The translations under genes were made by a program, and so were the position numbers. A stretch of DNA of 64,000 bases, taken from contig NZ_FNQM01000007.1 of NCBI RefSeq assembly GCF_900107585.1, positions 1 to 64,000 on the forward strand, written 5' to 3'. Each line of letters starts with the position of its first letter. Positions within the stretch are counted from its first letter, which is position 1. Shown one piece after another: positions 19,375 to 28,976 of this stretch. Origin of the DNA: Rubrimonas cliftonensis (GTDB lineage Bacteria > Pseudomonadota > Alphaproteobacteria > Rhodobacterales > Rhodobacteraceae). Under the pieces are notes generated by a model, which searched no databases, was not told the DNA's origin, and was given only the letters and a program-made list of their open reading frames with translations.

Positions 19375-20469
19375 TCATAGCCGCGCCCCGCTTTCGGGGT
19401 CGAAGAGATGCGCCGTCCCCCGCCGCGGCGCGAGAGTGACGGGGGCGCCGAGGCGCAGGGCCGGGCGGTCTCGCAGCAGCGCGACGAGTTCGCCGCCGCC
19501 CGCGAGCCGGATGACCGCCATCGTGTCCGAGCCCGTCGGCTCGATCACCGCGACCTCGCCGGCGAGCCCCCCCGTCGCCGGTCCCCCGGTCATCGATCCC
19601 GCGTCGGCGAGCGCCAGATGCTCGGGCCGCACGCCGTAGACGACGGGCTGGCCATCGCGCGCGGTCGTCCCCGGCGGCGCGGGCAGGCGCGCGCCCTCGG
19701 TCTCGATCCAGAGGTCGCCGTCCTCGGCCCGCGCGACGCCCCGCGTCATGTTCATCGCCGGCGAGCCGATGAAGCCCGCGACGAAGGTGTTGGCGGGCCG
19801 GTCGTAGACCGCGAGCGGAGGCCCCTGCTGCTCGATGCGCCCGCCCTGCATCACCACGATGCGGTCGGCCATGGTCAGCGCCTCGATCTGGTCATGGGTG
19901 ACGTAGACGGTCGTGGCGCCCAGCCGCTGCTGCAGCGCGCGGATCTCGGTGCGCATCTGCACCCGCAGCTTGGCGTCGAGGTTCGAGAGCGGCTCGTCGA
20001 ACAGGAACACCTGCGGGTCGCGCACGATGGCGCGGCCCATGGCGACGCGCTGGCGCTGGCCGCCGGAGAGCTCGCGCGGGTAGCGGTCGAGCAGGGGCGT
20101 CAGGCCGAGCACCGCCGCCGCCTCCCCGACGCGCCGCCGCACCTCGTCGCGGCCCATGCCGCGCAGCTTCAGCGCGAAGCCCATGTTCGCCGCGACCGTC
20201 TTGTGCGGGTAGAGCGCGTAGTTCTGGAACACCATGGCGATGTCGCGCTCGGCGGGCGGCAGGGCGTTGACCACCCGCGCGCCGATGCGGATGTCGCCGC
20301 CGGTGACGCCCTCCAGCCCCGCGATCATGCGCAAGAGGGTGGACTTGCCGCAGCCGGACGGGCCGACCAGCACCGCGAACTCGCCGTCGGCGACGTCGAG
20401 ATCGATCCCGTGCAGCACTTCCGCGGCGCCGTAGCTCTTGCGCAGCGCGCGGATCGCGACCTCGGCCAT
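19375..20469 (-). CDS. Sugar ABC transporter ATPase, UgpC/MalK type
   Basis: The 364-residue protein has Walker [10 protein letters not shown] (about residue 36), signature LSGGQRQR, Walker B VFLFDEP, switch VTHDQ, and a C-terminal TOBE-type regulatory region ([18 protein letters not shown]). It is the energising subunit for the binding protein and two permeases encoded on the opposite strand immediately to the right. Being divergent from those genes, it shares with them the control region at 20470-20692, which contains a GntR-type operator. Confidence 0.94.
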   Translation of the reverse strand: MAEVAIRALRKSYGAAEVLHGIDLDVADGEFAVLVGPSGCGKSTLLRMIAGLEGVTGGDIRIGARVVNALPPAERDIAMVFQNYALYPHKTVAANMGFALKLRGMGRDEVRRRVGEAAAVLGLTPLLDRYPRELSGGQRQRVAMGRAIVRDPQVFLFDEPLSNLDAKLRVQMRTEIRALQQRLGATTVYVTHDQIEALTMADRIVVMQGGRIEQQGPPLAVYDRPANTFVAGFIGSPAMNMTRGVARAEDGDLWIETEGARLPAPPGTTARDGQPVVYGVRPEHLALADAGSMTGGPATGGLAGEVAVIEPTGSDTMAVIRLAGGGELVALLRDRPALRLGAPVTLAPRRGTAHLFDPESGARL

Positions 20470-20557
20470 GCGGCGCCCCCTCTCTCTGCGGGCCTCTTGC
20501 GCGGGCCGTTCGGGCGCAATGCGTAGCCCAGCGCCATGGGGCTGTCCATGTGCGACA

Positions 20558-20573
20558 TGCTAGCATGTTAGGT
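20558..20573. promoter_or_regulatory. GntR operator of the sugar ABC divergent promoter
   Basis: TGCTAGCATGTTAGGT matches the perfect palindrome TGCTAGCACGCTAGCA at the gntR gene (28976-28991) in 12 of 16 positions, with the left half identical. It lies between the divergent ATPase and binding-protein genes, so the GntR regulator probably controls both this divergon and its own operon. Confidence 0.7.
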
Positions 20574-20692
20574 GCTTGACAGGAGCCGTCCCCCGCGGCG
20601 AGGCTGCCGCCCGGCGGCGCCCGCGAAGGGCGCGCCGTGGTGAAGGGCGCCGCGCCAGAGCGCCCCGTGGGGAAGCTCAGGGAGGAACGGCC

Positions 20693-22366
20693 ATGAAGCC
20701 GGGACTGTACGAACTGCTGACGCGCCGGGGCCTTTCGCGCCGGTCCGTGATGAAGGGCGCCGCCAGCCTCGGGGCCATGGGCGCGATGGGCGGCGTCGCG
20801 ACCGGCGTCTCGGTGCGGCCGGCCTGGGCGGACGCGGGCTTCCGCGCCGACCTGCTCAGGATCCCCGGCGTCGGCATGGGCTCGCCGGCGGACGCCGACT
20901 GGCGCAAGGTGGGCGAGATGTGCCTCGGCGCCACGCGCGAGACGGTGGCCCAGGGCGAATTCGCCGGTGTCGAGTTGACCTTCATGGGGCTCAACAACCA
21001 GAACCTGCACAACTTCCTGTTTCGCGGCTTCCTGCGCCCGTGGGAGGACTACACCGGCGCGACGATCAACTGGATCGACCTCGCGCAGGCCGACTACAAC
21101 GCCCGCCTGCAGCAGAGCATCGCCACCGGCACGGTCGACTTCGACATCGTCGAGATGGGGGCGCCCTTCGAGGGCGACGTGCTCGGCCGCGGGATGGCCT
21201 CCGAGATGCCGGGCTGGGTGAAGTCGCTGATCGACATGGACGATTACGTGGACTACCTGAAGGCCCCGGTCGGGACATGGGACGGCAAGACCTACCGCAT
21301 CTCGATCGACGGCGATTGCCACACCTTCGCCTACCGCAAGGACTACTATGAGGATTCCGCCTTCGCGGAGGCGTGGAAGGCCTCGGGCGGGGCCGGCGAC
21401 TGGGCGCCGCCGACCACCTGGGCCCAGGTCAACGCGCATTCGAAGTTCCTCGCCGGCAAGGCCGACCCGCTGACCGGGCTCGGCGCGCACGGCTTCCTTG
21501 ACCCGCTCAAGGGCTGGGGCGGCTTCGGCTTCTATTTCCTGGAGGACCGCGCCACCGCCTACGCCAAGCACCCCGACGACCCGTCCTGGCTGTTCGACCC
21601 CGACACGATGACGCCGCGGGTCAACAACCCGGCTTTCGTGCGCGCGATCCAGGAGGTCATGGACCTCATCGCCACGCCGAACGCCTACCCGGCGGACCAG
21701 ATCAACGCCGACCCCGGCACGACGGCCTTCCAGCAGTTTCTCGCCGGCACCGGCGGGATGCTGACATGGTGGGGCGACGTCGGCTCCAGCGCCCGCACCT
21801 CCGACACCTCCGTGGTTGGCGACGTGGTGGGCTTCAGCGCGCTGCCGGGCGCAGACGAAGTGTACAACGCGCGGACCGGCGCGTGGGAGCAGGGCCGCAA
21901 CGAGGCGCCCAACATGGCGTATATCGGATGGGGCGTTTACGTCATGGCGCGGGTGGACGCCGACCCCAAGCGCCAGAAGGCGGCGTGGTCGGCGGCGGCG
22001 CATCTGGGCGGGCGCGACATCTCGCTCTGGACCTCGGCCTATCCGTCGGGCTTCCAGCCCTACCGCAACTCGCATTTCGACTATGCCGAGTGGGAGCAGG
22101 CAGGCTACGACCGCGCCTATGTCGCCGACTATCTCGGCTCCAACCTCGACAGCTACAACCACCCCAACGCCGCCATCGAGCCCCGCATCCCCGGCATTTT
22201 CCAGTACTACTCGGTCGCAGAGGACGAGTTGGCGAAGGGCTACGCCGGCCAGTACGGCTCGGCGCAGGAGACCGCCGACGCCATCGCGGCGGCCTGGGAG
22301 AAGATCACCGACCAGATCGGGCGCGACCGCCAGATCGAAATCTACAAGGCCTCGCTGGGGCTCTGA
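20693..22366 (+). CDS. Sugar ABC transporter substrate-binding protein
   Basis: The ATG at 20693 is preceded by GGAGGA at 20681 and gives 557 residues. The N-terminus RRGLSRRSVMKGAASLGAMG is a twin-arginine-like export signal followed by a hydrophobic core ending near AWA, so export to the periplasm is expected. The rest resembles large extracellular solute-binding proteins of the carbohydrate family 1 type, with conserved stretches such as MLTWWGDVG and YIGWGVYVMA. It is larger than MalE-type proteins. It leads a rightward operon with two permeases and two sugar oxidation enzymes. Confidence 0.9.
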   Translation: MKPGLYELLTRRGLSRRSVMKGAASLGAMGAMGGVATGVSVRPAWADAGFRADLLRIPGVGMGSPADADWRKVGEMCLGATRETVAQGEFAGVELTFMGLNNQNLHNFLFRGFLRPWEDYTGATINWIDLAQADYNARLQQSIATGTVDFDIVEMGAPFEGDVLGRGMASEMPGWVKSLIDMDDYVDYLKAPVGTWDGKTYRISIDGDCHTFAYRKDYYEDSAFAEAWKASGGAGDWAPPTTWAQVNAHSKFLAGKADPLTGLGAHGFLDPLKGWGGFGFYFLEDRATAYAKHPDDPSWLFDPDTMTPRVNNPAFVRAIQEVMDLIATPNAYPADQINADPGTTAFQQFLAGTGGMLTWWGDVGSSARTSDTSVVGDVVGFSALPGADEVYNARTGAWEQGRNEAPNMAYIGWGVYVMARVDADPKRQKAAWSAAAHLGGRDISLWTSAYPSGFQPYRNSHFDYAEWEQAGYDRAYVADYLGSNLDSYNHPNAAIEPRIPGIFQYYSVAEDELAKGYAGQYGSAQETADAIAAAWEKITDQIGRDRQIEIYKASLGL

Positions 22367-22372
22367 CGCGCG

Positions 22373-22397
22373 CGGGGCCGGCCGCGCGCCGGCCCCG
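22373..22397 (+). terminator. Intercistronic hairpin after the binding-protein gene
   Basis: A 10-bp perfect GC stem (CGGGGCCGGC pairing with GCCGGCCCCG) with a 5-base loop starts 6 bases after the binding-protein stop codon. Hairpins at this position often act as RNA stabilisers or partial terminators that keep binding protein in excess over the permeases. There is no T run, so full termination is unlikely. Confidence 0.6.
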
Positions 22398-22425
22398 ACA
22401 CCTCTCTCTTGCCGGAAGCCGGGAC

Positions 22426-23532
22426 ATGCAGGCGCAGGGCGACGTCCTCCACATCGTGACGCCCGACGCCGTCGCGCCGGGGCGTCGGCGTCTCGGGCGC
22501 GCGATGATGCGCGGCGGCGCGCTGCTGTTCGCCGCCATGGCGCTGGCGCAGGCGCTCGACGCCGGCGGCGTGGTCGAGATCGGTTTCGCGAACTGGCGTC
22601 CGACCCTCTACGCCTATCTCGCCTTCTGCGTGCTGCTCTGCTGGGGGCAGGCGCTGGCGCGCGGCGAGCAGGGGCGGCGCGCGCTCTTCGTGCTGCCCGC
22701 GGCGCTGTTCGTGCTGGCGATGGTGGTGTTCCCGCTGCTGTTCGGCCTCTCCATCGCGTTCTCCGACTGGAACCTCGCCTCGGCGCAGGGGCGCAGCTTC
22801 AACGGGGTGGAGAACCTGCGGCTGATGTGGGCGGACCCGTTCTACTGGAACGCCATGACCAACATGGTCTGGTACTGCCTCGCGATCCTTGTGGAATACG
22901 CCATCGCCTTCGGGCTGGCGCTGATGCTCAACAGCGAGATCCGCGCCCGGCGCTTCTTCCGCGTGGCGTTCCTGCTGCCGCTGATGCTCTCGCCGGTGGC
23001 GGTGAGCTGGATGGTCGGCAAGTCGATGATGGAGACGCGCTTCGGCCCGGTGGCGCGGCTGGCGCGCGAGCTGGGCTGGGACAATCCCGCCTTCTTCTCC
23101 GACCCCGCCATCGCGCGCGCGGCGATCATGATCATGGACGGCTGGACGTGGATCCCGCTGATGATGGTGATCCTGCTGGCCGGGCTCCAGTCGCTCGACA
23201 AGTCGGTGTTGGAGGCCGCGAAGGTCGACGGCGCCGGGCCGTGGACGACGTTCCGCGAGGTGATCTTCCCGCTGATGCTGCCGGTCACGATCACGGCGCT
23301 GCTGATCCGGCTGATCTTCAAGCTCAAGCTCGCCGACATCGTGATCACGGTGACGGCCGGCGGGCCGGGGGGCGCGACCGACAGCGTGACGAGCTTCATC
23401 TTCCGCGAGTACCGCGACCGCTCCAACGTCGGCTACGGCACCATGCTCGCGATGTTCTACCTCGTGGTGATCGTGGTCGCGATCACGGTGCTGATGAAGC
23501 TCGCCAACCGCGGCCTGCGGCGCGAGATGTGA
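22426..23532 (+). CDS. Sugar ABC transporter permease (first subunit)
   Basis: Starting at the ATG at 22426, the 368-residue protein has two extra N-terminal hydrophobic helices before the usual six, beginning ALFVLPAALFVLAMVVFPLL. The ATPase-contact EAA loop is visible as EAAKVDGAGPWTTFREVIFPLM. It belongs to the MalF/UgpA-type inner-membrane permeases and forms a heterodimer with the next gene product. The longer N-terminus is a feature of this subfamily. Spacing of 7 bases to the next gene indicates one transcript. Confidence 0.92.
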   Translation: MQAQGDVLHIVTPDAVAPGRRRLGRAMMRGGALLFAAMALAQALDAGGVVEIGFANWRPTLYAYLAFCVLLCWGQALARGEQGRRALFVLPAALFVLAMVVFPLLFGLSIAFSDWNLASAQGRSFNGVENLRLMWADPFYWNAMTNMVWYCLAILVEYAIAFGLALMLNSEIRARRFFRVAFLLPLMLSPVAVSWMVGKSMMETRFGPVARLARELGWDNPAFFSDPAIARAAIMIMDGWTWIPLMMVILLAGLQSLDKSVLEAAKVDGAGPWTTFREVIFPLMLPVTITALLIRLIFKLKLADIVITVTAGGPGGATDSVTSFIFREYRDRSNVGYGTMLAMFYLVVIVVAITVLMKLANRGLRREM

Positions 23533-23539
23533 GGAGCGC

Positions 23540-24454
23540 ATGACCGCCGTCGAGATGAATGCCGGGCGGAACGCCCCGCCCCGCCTGCGCCGGCGGCTCT
23601 CGCGCGTCGCGATCTACGGCGCGCTGGCGCTCTGGGCCTTCATCTGCCTGTTCCCGATCTTCTGGACGCTGACGACCTCGTTCAAGGCGGCGCCCAACGT
23701 GATGCAGGGCGACATCCTGCCCTGGCTGGAGTTCACGCCGGACTGGCGCGGCTGGCGCTCGCTCGGCCTGTCGCCCGAGACGATCCTCGGCCCGTCGACG
23801 CCGCGCGAGGAGTTCCTCAAGCGCTTCGTCAATTCGCTGATCGTGTCGGTCTCGGCCTCGGCGCTGGCGGTGACGCTGGGCTCGCTGGCCGCCTATGGCC
23901 TGTCGCGCTTCAGCTACCGGTTCGGGCCGATGCGCAACCCCGACATCTCGTTCTTCTTCCTCAGCCAGCTCATCCTGCCGCCGGTGGTTCTGGCGCTGCC
24001 GTTCCTCGTGCTCTACCGCGAGATGGCGCTGCTCGACACGCAGATCGGGCTGATCCTGCTCTATGCGCTGACCGTGCTGCCCATCGTCATCTGGATCATG
24101 CGCGACCAGTTCTCCGCCGTGCCGGTGGAGCTGGAGGAGGCCGCGATGGTCGACGGGCTTTCGGTCTGGGGCGCCTTCGCGCAGATCGTGCTGCCCATCG
24201 TGCTGCCGGGGATGGTCTCGGCCTTCCTGCTGAGCCTCGTGCTGTGCTGGAACGAGTATTTCTTCGCCGCGCTGCTGACCTCGACCCACGCCAACACCCT
24301 GCCGGTGATGGTGGCGAGCCAGACCGGCAGCCAGGGCATCAACTGGTGGTCGATGGCCGCGCTCTCCACCGCCGCCATCGCGCCGCTGCTGGCGATGGCG
24401 ATTGTGCTGGAGCGCTACATCGTTCAGGGCATGGCCGCCGGCGCAGTGAAATAG
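23540..24454 (+). CDS. Sugar ABC transporter permease (second subunit)
   Basis: The 304-residue protein has six membrane helices and the EAA loop EAAMVDGLSVWGAFAQIVLPIVLPG, characteristic of MalG/UgpE-type permeases. It pairs with the preceding subunit and the ATPase on the opposite strand. GAGGAGCGC precedes the ATG. A sugar dehydrogenase gene follows after 26 bases. Confidence 0.94.
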   Translation: MTAVEMNAGRNAPPRLRRRLSRVAIYGALALWAFICLFPIFWTLTTSFKAAPNVMQGDILPWLEFTPDWRGWRSLGLSPETILGPSTPREEFLKRFVNSLIVSVSASALAVTLGSLAAYGLSRFSYRFGPMRNPDISFFFLSQLILPPVVLALPFLVLYREMALLDTQIGLILLYALTVLPIVIWIMRDQFSAVPVELEEAAMVDGLSVWGAFAQIVLPIVLPGMVSAFLLSLVLCWNEYFFAALLTSTHANTLPVMVASQTGSQGINWWSMAALSTAAIAPLLAMAIVLERYIVQGMAAGAVK

Positions 24455-24480
24455 GCCGGGCGGCCGCAAGGGGACCGAAC

Positions 24481-25503
24481 TTGGCGATCAACACGCGGAC
24501 ATGGGCGCGGGACGGGCGCTCGCTGACCTTCACCGAACTCGGCTTCGGGTCGGCGCCGCTCGGCAACCTCTACCGGGCGATCTCCGACGAGGAGGCGCAG
24601 GCGATCCTCGAAGCCGCCTGGGCGGGCGGGGCGCGCTACTTCGACACCGCGCCGCTCTACGGGCTCGGCCTGTCGGAGACGCGGATCAACCGGTTCCTGC
24701 GCGGCAAGCCGCGCGACGAATACGTGCTCTCCACCAAGGTCGGCCGGCTGCTGAAGGCGACGACAGAGCAGAAGCGCACCGGCCACGGCAAGTGGTTCGA
24801 CGTGCCCGCGCGCGCCGAGGTCTACGACTACGGCTATGACGGGGTGATGCGCTCCTTCGAGTTCTCGCTGGAGCGGCTGGGCGTCGACCGGGTCGACATC
24901 CTGTTCGTTCACGACATCGACGTGTTCAACCATGGTTCGCAGGCGGCGCTGGACGAGAAGCTCGCCGAGTTCATGGGGGGCGGCTACCGCGCGCTGCTGA
25001 AGCTGCGCGACGAGGGCGTGATCACCGCCTTCGGCGCCGGCGTCAACGAGTGGCGGCCGTGTCAGTGGATGCTGGAGCGCGGCGACTTCGACCTGTTCCT
25101 GCTGGCCGGCCGCTACACGCTGCTGGAGCAGGAGGCGCTGCAGAGCTTCCTGCCGCTCTGCCGCAGGCGCGGCGTGGGCGTGGTCATCGGCGGGGCCTAC
25201 AATTCGGGCATCCTCGCCACCGGGCCGAAGCCGGGCGCGTTCTACAACTACGACCCCGCGCCGGAACTGGTCCTGGAGCGCGTGGCGCGGATCGAGGCGA
25301 TCTGCCGGCGCCATGGCGTGCGCCTCGTGGACGCCGCCTTCCGGTTCCCGCTGCATCACCCGGTGGTTGTATCGGTCATCCCCGGCGGACAGGGGATGGC
25401 GGAGATGGAGAGCAACCTCGCCGCCGCCGCCGCGAAGATTCCCGCCGCGCTCTGGTCGGAGCTCAAGGCCGAGGGTCTCATGCGCGCCGACGCGCCCGTG
25501 TGA
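24481..25503 (+). CDS. Aldo/keto reductase, L-fucose (D-threo-aldose) dehydrogenase type
   Basis: A TTG at 24481 with AAGGGGA upstream gives 340 residues. The catalytic tetrad of aldo/keto reductases is visible: Asp and Tyr in YFDTAPLYG, Lys in LSTKVGR and His in LFVHDID. It resembles aldose 1-dehydrogenases acting on L-fucose or L-galactose, which oxidise the sugar to a lactone with NAD(P). Downstream and overlapping (TGATG) is a matching lactonase gene, strongly supporting an oxidative non-phosphorylating first step. Exact substrate is inferred from context. Confidence 0.88.
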   Translation: MAINTRTWARDGRSLTFTELGFGSAPLGNLYRAISDEEAQAILEAAWAGGARYFDTAPLYGLGLSETRINRFLRGKPRDEYVLSTKVGRLLKATTEQKRTGHGKWFDVPARAEVYDYGYDGVMRSFEFSLERLGVDRVDILFVHDIDVFNHGSQAALDEKLAEFMGGGYRALLKLRDEGVITAFGAGVNEWRPCQWMLERGDFDLFLLAGRYTLLEQEALQSFLPLCRRRGVGVVIGGAYNSGILATGPKPGAFYNYDPAPELVLERVARIEAICRRHGVRLVDAAFRFPLHHPVVVSVIPGGQGMAEMESNLAAAAAKIPAALWSELKAEGLMRADAPV

Positions 25504-26336
25504 TGCGCGTCGACGCGCACCAGCACTACTGGAACCCCGTTCGCGGCGACTATGGCTGGATGCCGGCGGACGACCCTGTGTTGTCGCGCGACTACGGTCC
25601 CGCGGAGCTGCAGCCGCAGCTCGACGCCGGCCGCATCGACGCCACGGTGCTGGTGCAGGCGGCGCCTACCGTGGCGGAGACGGAGCACCTGCTCGGGATC
25701 GCCGACGCGACGCCGCATGTGAAGGCGGTCGTCGGCTGGGTGGACTTCGAGCAGCCCGCGGCGCTGGCCGATCTGCGCCGTCTCTCGGGCCATGCCGCCT
25801 TGCGCGGGGTGCGCCCCATGATCCAGGACATCCCCGACGACGCCTGGATGCTGCGCGAGGACCACGTCTGGGCCTTCCGCGCGCTCTGCGACCTCGGCCT
25901 GCGCTTCGACGCGCTGGGCTTTCCGCGCCACCTGCCGCATTTCCTGACGCTGCTGAGGCGCTGGCCGGACCTGCCGGCGGTGGTCGATCACTGCATGAAG
26001 CCGCAGATCGCGCTGGACCCCGGCGGCTTCGACGCGTGGGCGGAGGGGATGGCGCGCATCGCCGGCGAGACGGGGGCGTTCTGCAAGCTCTCCGGCCTCG
26101 TCACCGAGGCCGCGCCAGGGTGGACCATCGACGATCTGCGGCCCTACGCGGCGCATGTGCTCTCGGTCTTCGGGCCGGAGCGCGTCATGTGGGGCTCCGA
26201 CTGGCCGGTGGTGCGGCTGCGCGCGGAGCATGGCGACTGGCTCGCCGCCGCCGAGGCGCTGACGGCGGGCCTTTCCGAGCCCGACCGTGCCCGCGTCTTC
26301 GGCGGAACGGCCGCGGCCTTCTACGGGCTGGGCTGA
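25503..26336 (+). CDS. Amidohydrolase, L-fuconolactonase type
   Basis: The 277-residue protein is an amidohydrolase_2 family member with metal motif RVDAHQHYWNP at the N-terminus, VVDHCMKPQI in the middle and MWGSDWPV near the C-terminus. These match L-fucono-1,5-lactonases, which hydrolyse the lactone made by the preceding dehydrogenase. It ends the rightward operon and its last 16 bases overlap the end of the convergent kinase gene. Enzymes for dehydration of the acid are not in the window. Confidence 0.88.
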   Translation: MRVDAHQHYWNPVRGDYGWMPADDPVLSRDYGPAELQPQLDAGRIDATVLVQAAPTVAETEHLLGIADATPHVKAVVGWVDFEQPAALADLRRLSGHAALRGVRPMIQDIPDDAWMLREDHVWAFRALCDLGLRFDALGFPRHLPHFLTLLRRWPDLPAVVDHCMKPQIALDPGGFDAWAEGMARIAGETGAFCKLSGLVTEAAPGWTIDDLRPYAAHVLSVFGPERVMWGSDWPVVRLRAEHGDWLAAAEALTAGLSEPDRARVFGGTAAAFYGLG

Positions 26337-27247
26337 GCGGCGAGAAAGCGGGCGACGGCGGCGGCGTCCACGCCCGCCCTTTGGGCCACCGGCGTCGAAA
26401 CAAAGAGCGCCGCCGCGGCCTGTCCGAAGCGCGCGGCGTCCGCCCACGCCGCGCCCCGCGCCCGCGCCGCCGCCAGCGCGCCCATGAACATGTCGCCCGC
26501 GCCGTGGCTGGAGACCGGCGCGACGCGGAAGCCGGGCTTTAGCGTCGGCTGGCCGTCCTCCGCCGCCAGCGCCAGCCCCGCCGCGCCGAGCGTCACGACG
26601 GCCGCCCCCGCGCCGAGCGCGCGCAGCGCCGCCGCCGCCGCCAGCGGATCGAGCGCGTCGGGGTCGGTCCCGAGCATCTGCGCGGCTTCGACCCGGTTCG
26701 CCGCGATCAGGGCGCAGTCGCGGACGAGCGCGGGCGGGAGCGGCCGCCAGGGCGCGGCGTTGAGCAGCACCTCCGCCCCGGCGCAGGCGGCGGCCCGCGC
26801 GAGCGCGAGACTGGCGGCCTCCGAGGTCTCGTTCTGGAGCAGCAGCAGCCTCAGCCCCTCCGGCAAAGCCGTGTCGCGCGCGTCGAACCGCGCGTTCTCG
26901 CCCGAGACGACCACGGCCGCGTAGTCCCCGCCCGGCGCGGCGATCGCGACGCTCATGCCGGAGGCGCCGGGCCCGCGGATCACCCGCCGCCGGTCCACCC
27001 CCGCCGCGTCGAGCGCCGCCAGCATCGCCGCGCCCGCGGCGTCCGCGCCCACGCGCCCCGCCATCGCCGTCGCCGCGCCCATCCGCGCCGCCGCGACCGC
27101 CTGATTGGCGCCCTTGCCGCCGAGGCGGTAGTCGACGCCGGCGCCGATCAGCGTCTCGTCGAGCGCCGGCAGTCGCGGCGCGTCCACCACGACGTCATGG
27201 TGCAGGGCGCCGGCGACGAGCACCTCGATCCGCGGCGAGCCCGCCAC
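26321..27247 (-). CDS. PfkB-family sugar kinase, ribokinase-like (second copy)
   Basis: The 308-residue protein has GGKGANQAVAAARMGAA near residue 43 and APVSSHGAGDMFMGAL near residue 248, the two PfkB signatures with the catalytic Asp in GAGD. It is only moderately similar to the kinase at 17968, so it is a diverged paralogue, not a recent duplicate. It is the last gene of the leftward gntR-isomerase-kinase operon, 3 bases after the isomerase gene. The likely job is phosphorylation of the ketose formed by that isomerase. Confidence 0.9.
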   Translation of the reverse strand: MAGSPRIEVLVAGALHHDVVVDAPRLPALDETLIGAGVDYRLGGKGANQAVAAARMGAATAMAGRVGADAAGAAMLAALDAAGVDRRRVIRGPGASGMSVAIAAPGGDYAAVVVSGENARFDARDTALPEGLRLLLLQNETSEAASLALARAAACAGAEVLLNAAPWRPLPPALVRDCALIAANRVEAAQMLGTDPDALDPLAAAAALRALGAGAAVVTLGAAGLALAAEDGQPTLKPGFRVAPVSSHGAGDMFMGALAAARARGAAWADAARFGQAAAALFVSTPVAQRAGVDAAAVARFLAAQPSP

Positions 27248-27250
27248 GCC

Positions 27251-28216
27251 TCACGCCCCGTAGAGGGCGCGGGCGAGAAGGCGCTGCGTGGCCGGCGCGT
27301 CCTGCCGCGCGGTCGCCGCCGCCAGCTCCGGGTCCGCCGCGAGCGTCCGCGCCACGGCGCGCAGCTTCTCCACGAGCGCGATGCTGGCCCCGGCCTCGGC
27401 GGCGGCGTCGGTCCCCGAGGCGTCGGGGAAGGTGTCGAAGTAGATCACGCCGTCATGGCCGATGCGCTCCAAAGCGACGAACAGCTCCACCGTCTGAGCG
27501 GGGTGGACGGCGCCCGCGATCAGCCCGTCGTCGCGCTTGCCGTAGCCGTCGTTGAGATGCACCCCGAGCAGCCGCGACGACCGCGCCGCCAGCGTCGCGG
27601 CGCGCGCGGGGCTCTCGCCGGCGTAGAGCGCATGGGCGAAGTCGAGCGTCACGCCGAGGTTGTCGCGGCGGACCTCCGACAGCATCAGCAGCGTCGTCGC
27701 CATGTCGGGCAGCACCGAGAAGGCGCGCGGCTCGTTGGGCTTGTACTCCACCGAGACCTCGATCTGGCGGTTGTGGTCGGCGATGGCGGCGAGCGCTTCG
27801 GCGGTCATGTCCCACATCCGGGCGTGGTCGGCCTGGAAGGCGTAGTCCCAGCCGTCCTGCCCCGCCCAGACCGTCATCAGCCGCCCGCCCGTCGCCGCCA
27901 GCGCGTCGAGCCCGCGCCGGGTGAGGTCGACGGCGGCCTGCCTGATCGCGGCGTCGGGATGGGTGAAGGCGCCGAGCTTCAGCCGCGGGTCGCCGTAGTA
28001 GCGCATCGCGAAGCCGTTGAGCGCGAGGCCCGCGTCCGAGAGCATGGCGCCCAGCGCCTGCGGCGCATGGCCCTCGACATGGTCGGGAAAATTCAGGTCG
28101 GCGGCGTCGAGACCGGGAACGGCGCCGGCGCGCCGGATCATCTCCGCCACGCCGTCGCGCGCGCCGAAGGCGTTGAGGCGCGCCGCATAGCGCGGACGGT
28201 TGGGGCGATCTGACAT
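27251..28216 (-). CDS. TIM-barrel sugar isomerase/epimerase, rhamnose isomerase-like
   Basis: The 321-residue protein has the metal-binding and substrate segments of the xylose isomerase-like family: EVSVEYKPNEPR (Glu), GVTLDFAHALYAGE (Asp), GVHLNDGYGKRDDG (His/Asp) and GVIYFDTFPDASG. The VEYKPNEPR segment is reminiscent of L-rhamnose isomerases of the Pseudomonas type, which accept several aldoses. It starts 34 bases after gntR and precedes the kinase, consistent with an isomerase-kinase branch parallel to the dehydrogenase-lactonase branch. Confidence 0.85.
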   Translation of the reverse strand: MSDRPNRPRYAARLNAFGARDGVAEMIRRAGAVPGLDAADLNFPDHVEGHAPQALGAMLSDAGLALNGFAMRYYGDPRLKLGAFTHPDAAIRQAAVDLTRRGLDALAATGGRLMTVWAGQDGWDYAFQADHARMWDMTAEALAAIADHNRQIEVSVEYKPNEPRAFSVLPDMATTLLMLSEVRRDNLGVTLDFAHALYAGESPARAATLAARSSRLLGVHLNDGYGKRDDGLIAGAVHPAQTVELFVALERIGHDGVIYFDTFPDASGTDAAAEAGASIALVEKLRAVARTLAADPELAAATARQDAPATQRLLARALYGA

Positions 28217-28250
28217 CGGAACCTCGCAGGCGGGCGGCGCTGGCGCGCCG

Positions 28251-28976
28251 TCAGGACGGGACGAAGTAATCGGGGCGCTCGCGTTCGAGCGGCTCAAGGT
28301 AGCGGATGAGCTGGCGCAGATGCGCGCGCATCGCGGCGCTCGCCGCGGCGGGGTCACGCGCGGCGACGGCGTCGACGATGACGCGATGCTCTTCCAGCGT
28401 CGCCTCGACGCGCCCCGGCGCCGGCAGGATGAGCCGCCGCGCCCGGTTCACGTTGTGCCAGGCGGTCTGCGCCACCAGCGCGACGCGCCGGTAGCCGGTG
28501 AAGCTCAGCAGCATCTCGTGCATTTCGTAGTCCAGCGCATAGAAGCCGGCGTGGTCGCCCTCGGTCACCAGCGCCGCCTGCATCGCGAGCGCTCGGCTGA
28601 GCTGGACGATCTGCGCCGCGTCGGCGCGCGCCGCGACCCGCTCGACCGCGGCGACCTCGATGGCCTCGCGCAGGAAGGCGCCCTCGCGCAGGTCGTTCAT
28701 CGAGAAGCGCGCGACGAAGGTGCCGGCCTGCGGCGCGACGTCGACCAGCCCCTCCGCCGCAAGCCGCAGCATGGCGTCCGACACCGGCGAGCGGGAGACG
28801 CCGAAATGCGCGCAGAGCTCGGGCTTGCGCAGCGCCTCGCCCGGCCGCAGCTCCAGCGTCAGGATCGCGTGGCGCAGGGCGGCGTAGACCTTCTGCCCCA
28901 GCGAGCCCGCGAACCGGTCCAGCGGCTGCAGCGCCTGCGCCCCGCGGTTGACCTCGGCCTCGCCTGAAACTGACAT
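28251..28976 (-). CDS. GntR-family repressor (FadR/FCD type) of the sugar regulon
   Basis: The 241-residue protein has an N-terminal winged helix (LGQKVYAALRHAILTLELRPGEAL...FGVSRSPVSDAMLRLAAEGL) and a C-terminal all-helical FCD domain with the metal/ligand histidine pattern (DYEMHEMLL, EEHRVIVDAV, MRAHLRQ). Its start codon touches a perfect palindrome that recurs at the ABC divergon 8.4 kb away, so it probably represses both and itself. The effector is likely the transported sugar or an intermediate. Confidence 0.93.
   Translation of the reverse strand: MSVSGEAEVNRGAQALQPLDRFAGSLGQKVYAALRHAILTLELRPGEALRKPELCAHFGVSRSPVSDAMLRLAAEGLVDVAPQAGTFVARFSMNDLREGAFLREAIEVAAVERVAARADAAQIVQLSRALAMQAALVTEGDHAGFYALDYEMHEMLLSFTGYRRVALVAQTAWHNVNRARRLILPAPGRVEATLEEHRVIVDAVAARDPAAASAAMRAHLRQLIRYLEPLERERPDYFVPS

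Noticed and set aside
19892-22162. A 756-codon open frame on the minus strand
   Set aside because: It crosses the divergent promoter and runs antisense to the binding protein and out of frame with the ATPase.
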